A DNA stretch of 5,344 nucleotides from UBA2421 sp964641895 (GTDB lineage Bacteria; Planctomycetota; Phycisphaerae; Tepidisphaerales; Tepidisphaeraceae): contig CAZXLA010000229.1 of the NCBI GenBank assembly GCA_964641895.1, forward strand, positions 1 through 5,344, written 5' to 3'. The stretch's first letter is position 1. Each line of letters begins with the position of its first letter. A program made the position numbers and the translations under genes. Positions 5,209-5,344 of the stretch are shown here, piece after piece. The notes beneath the pieces are model-generated. The model worked only from the letters and a program-made list of their open reading frames with translations. It did not search any database and was not told where the DNA came from.

Positions 5209-5340
5209 CGACGCAACGCACAGTCGCGAGGCAACCAGTTAGCGTCAGCTAGCCATAGTTCGCCGAGTCACGGAATTAAAAAACGGGTCACTGTCTCCGG
5301 ACGACCTAGCCGTAACACCCTAAAAACGGTGACTGTCCCC
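5056..5340. repeat. Long direct repeat, copy 2
   Basis: Second copy of 3398-3681, in direct orientation, 1658 bases further on, about 96% identical and with the first 173 bases perfect. The match reaches almost to the window edge, so the true right boundary may lie outside. Divergence is concentrated in the right-hand part, which does not code for the shared peptide. Confidence 0.95.
5279..5340. repeat. Pair of GTGACTGTC-type motifs (copy 2)
   Basis: The units are aaaaacgggtcactgtctcc (5279-5298), where the central GTGACT has become GTCACT, and aaaaacggtgactgtcccc (5322-5340). They correspond one-to-one to the pair at 3621-3681, with the same spacing plus one base. Confidence 0.65.
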
Positions 5341-5344
5341 GTTG

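Overview
The window reads as a piece of a high-GC bacterial chromosome: an ordinary housekeeping operon followed by a patch of accessory, rearranged DNA. The best guess at the host is a planctomycete-like bacterium (or another PVC-group relative). The hints are a PEP-CTERM sorting signal, a decamer repeat of the ATTCGTGTCC type, IS1380-type transposase debris, and the form of the RNase PH and RdgB proteins. This assignment comes from memory of such genomes and is only moderately secure.

Left part (1-2371, minus strand). Three genes run right to left and almost certainly form one operon: rph (RNase PH), a lipoprotein with two SPOR-like segments, and rdgB (XTP/dITP pyrophosphatase, cut by the left edge). 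There are 25 bases between rph and the lipoprotein gene, and an ATGA overlap between the lipoprotein gene and rdgB. The rph-rdgB pairing (RNA 3'-end processing plus nucleotide-pool cleaning) is common in bacteria; a SPOR lipoprotein between them is less familiar. rdgB carries a 10-bp tandem repeat in frame, exactly where a conserved motif is expected.

Middle part (2372-3161). A frame-disrupted C-terminal remnant of an IS1380-type transposase lies on the plus strand. It is followed by a complete sugE/gdx gene on the minus strand, encoding a guanidinium exporter of the SMR family, with a structured 3' end.

Right part (3287-5344). A 284/285-bp sequence occurs twice in direct orientation (3398-3681 and 5056-5340, about 96% identical, with a perfect 173-bp core). 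Each copy holds, on the minus strand, the same fragment of a secreted-type protein, plus two copies of a short GTGACTGTC motif. The fragments diverge after the same codon: one continues into a PEP-CTERM tail, the other into an unrelated tail. Between the repeats is AT-richer DNA with one intact plus-strand gene (3844-4854) for an exported protein of unknown function, and two stem-loop regions. This arrangement suggests acquisition of a cargo gene between, or together with, a dispersed repeat. No RNA gene, CRISPR array or origin was seen.
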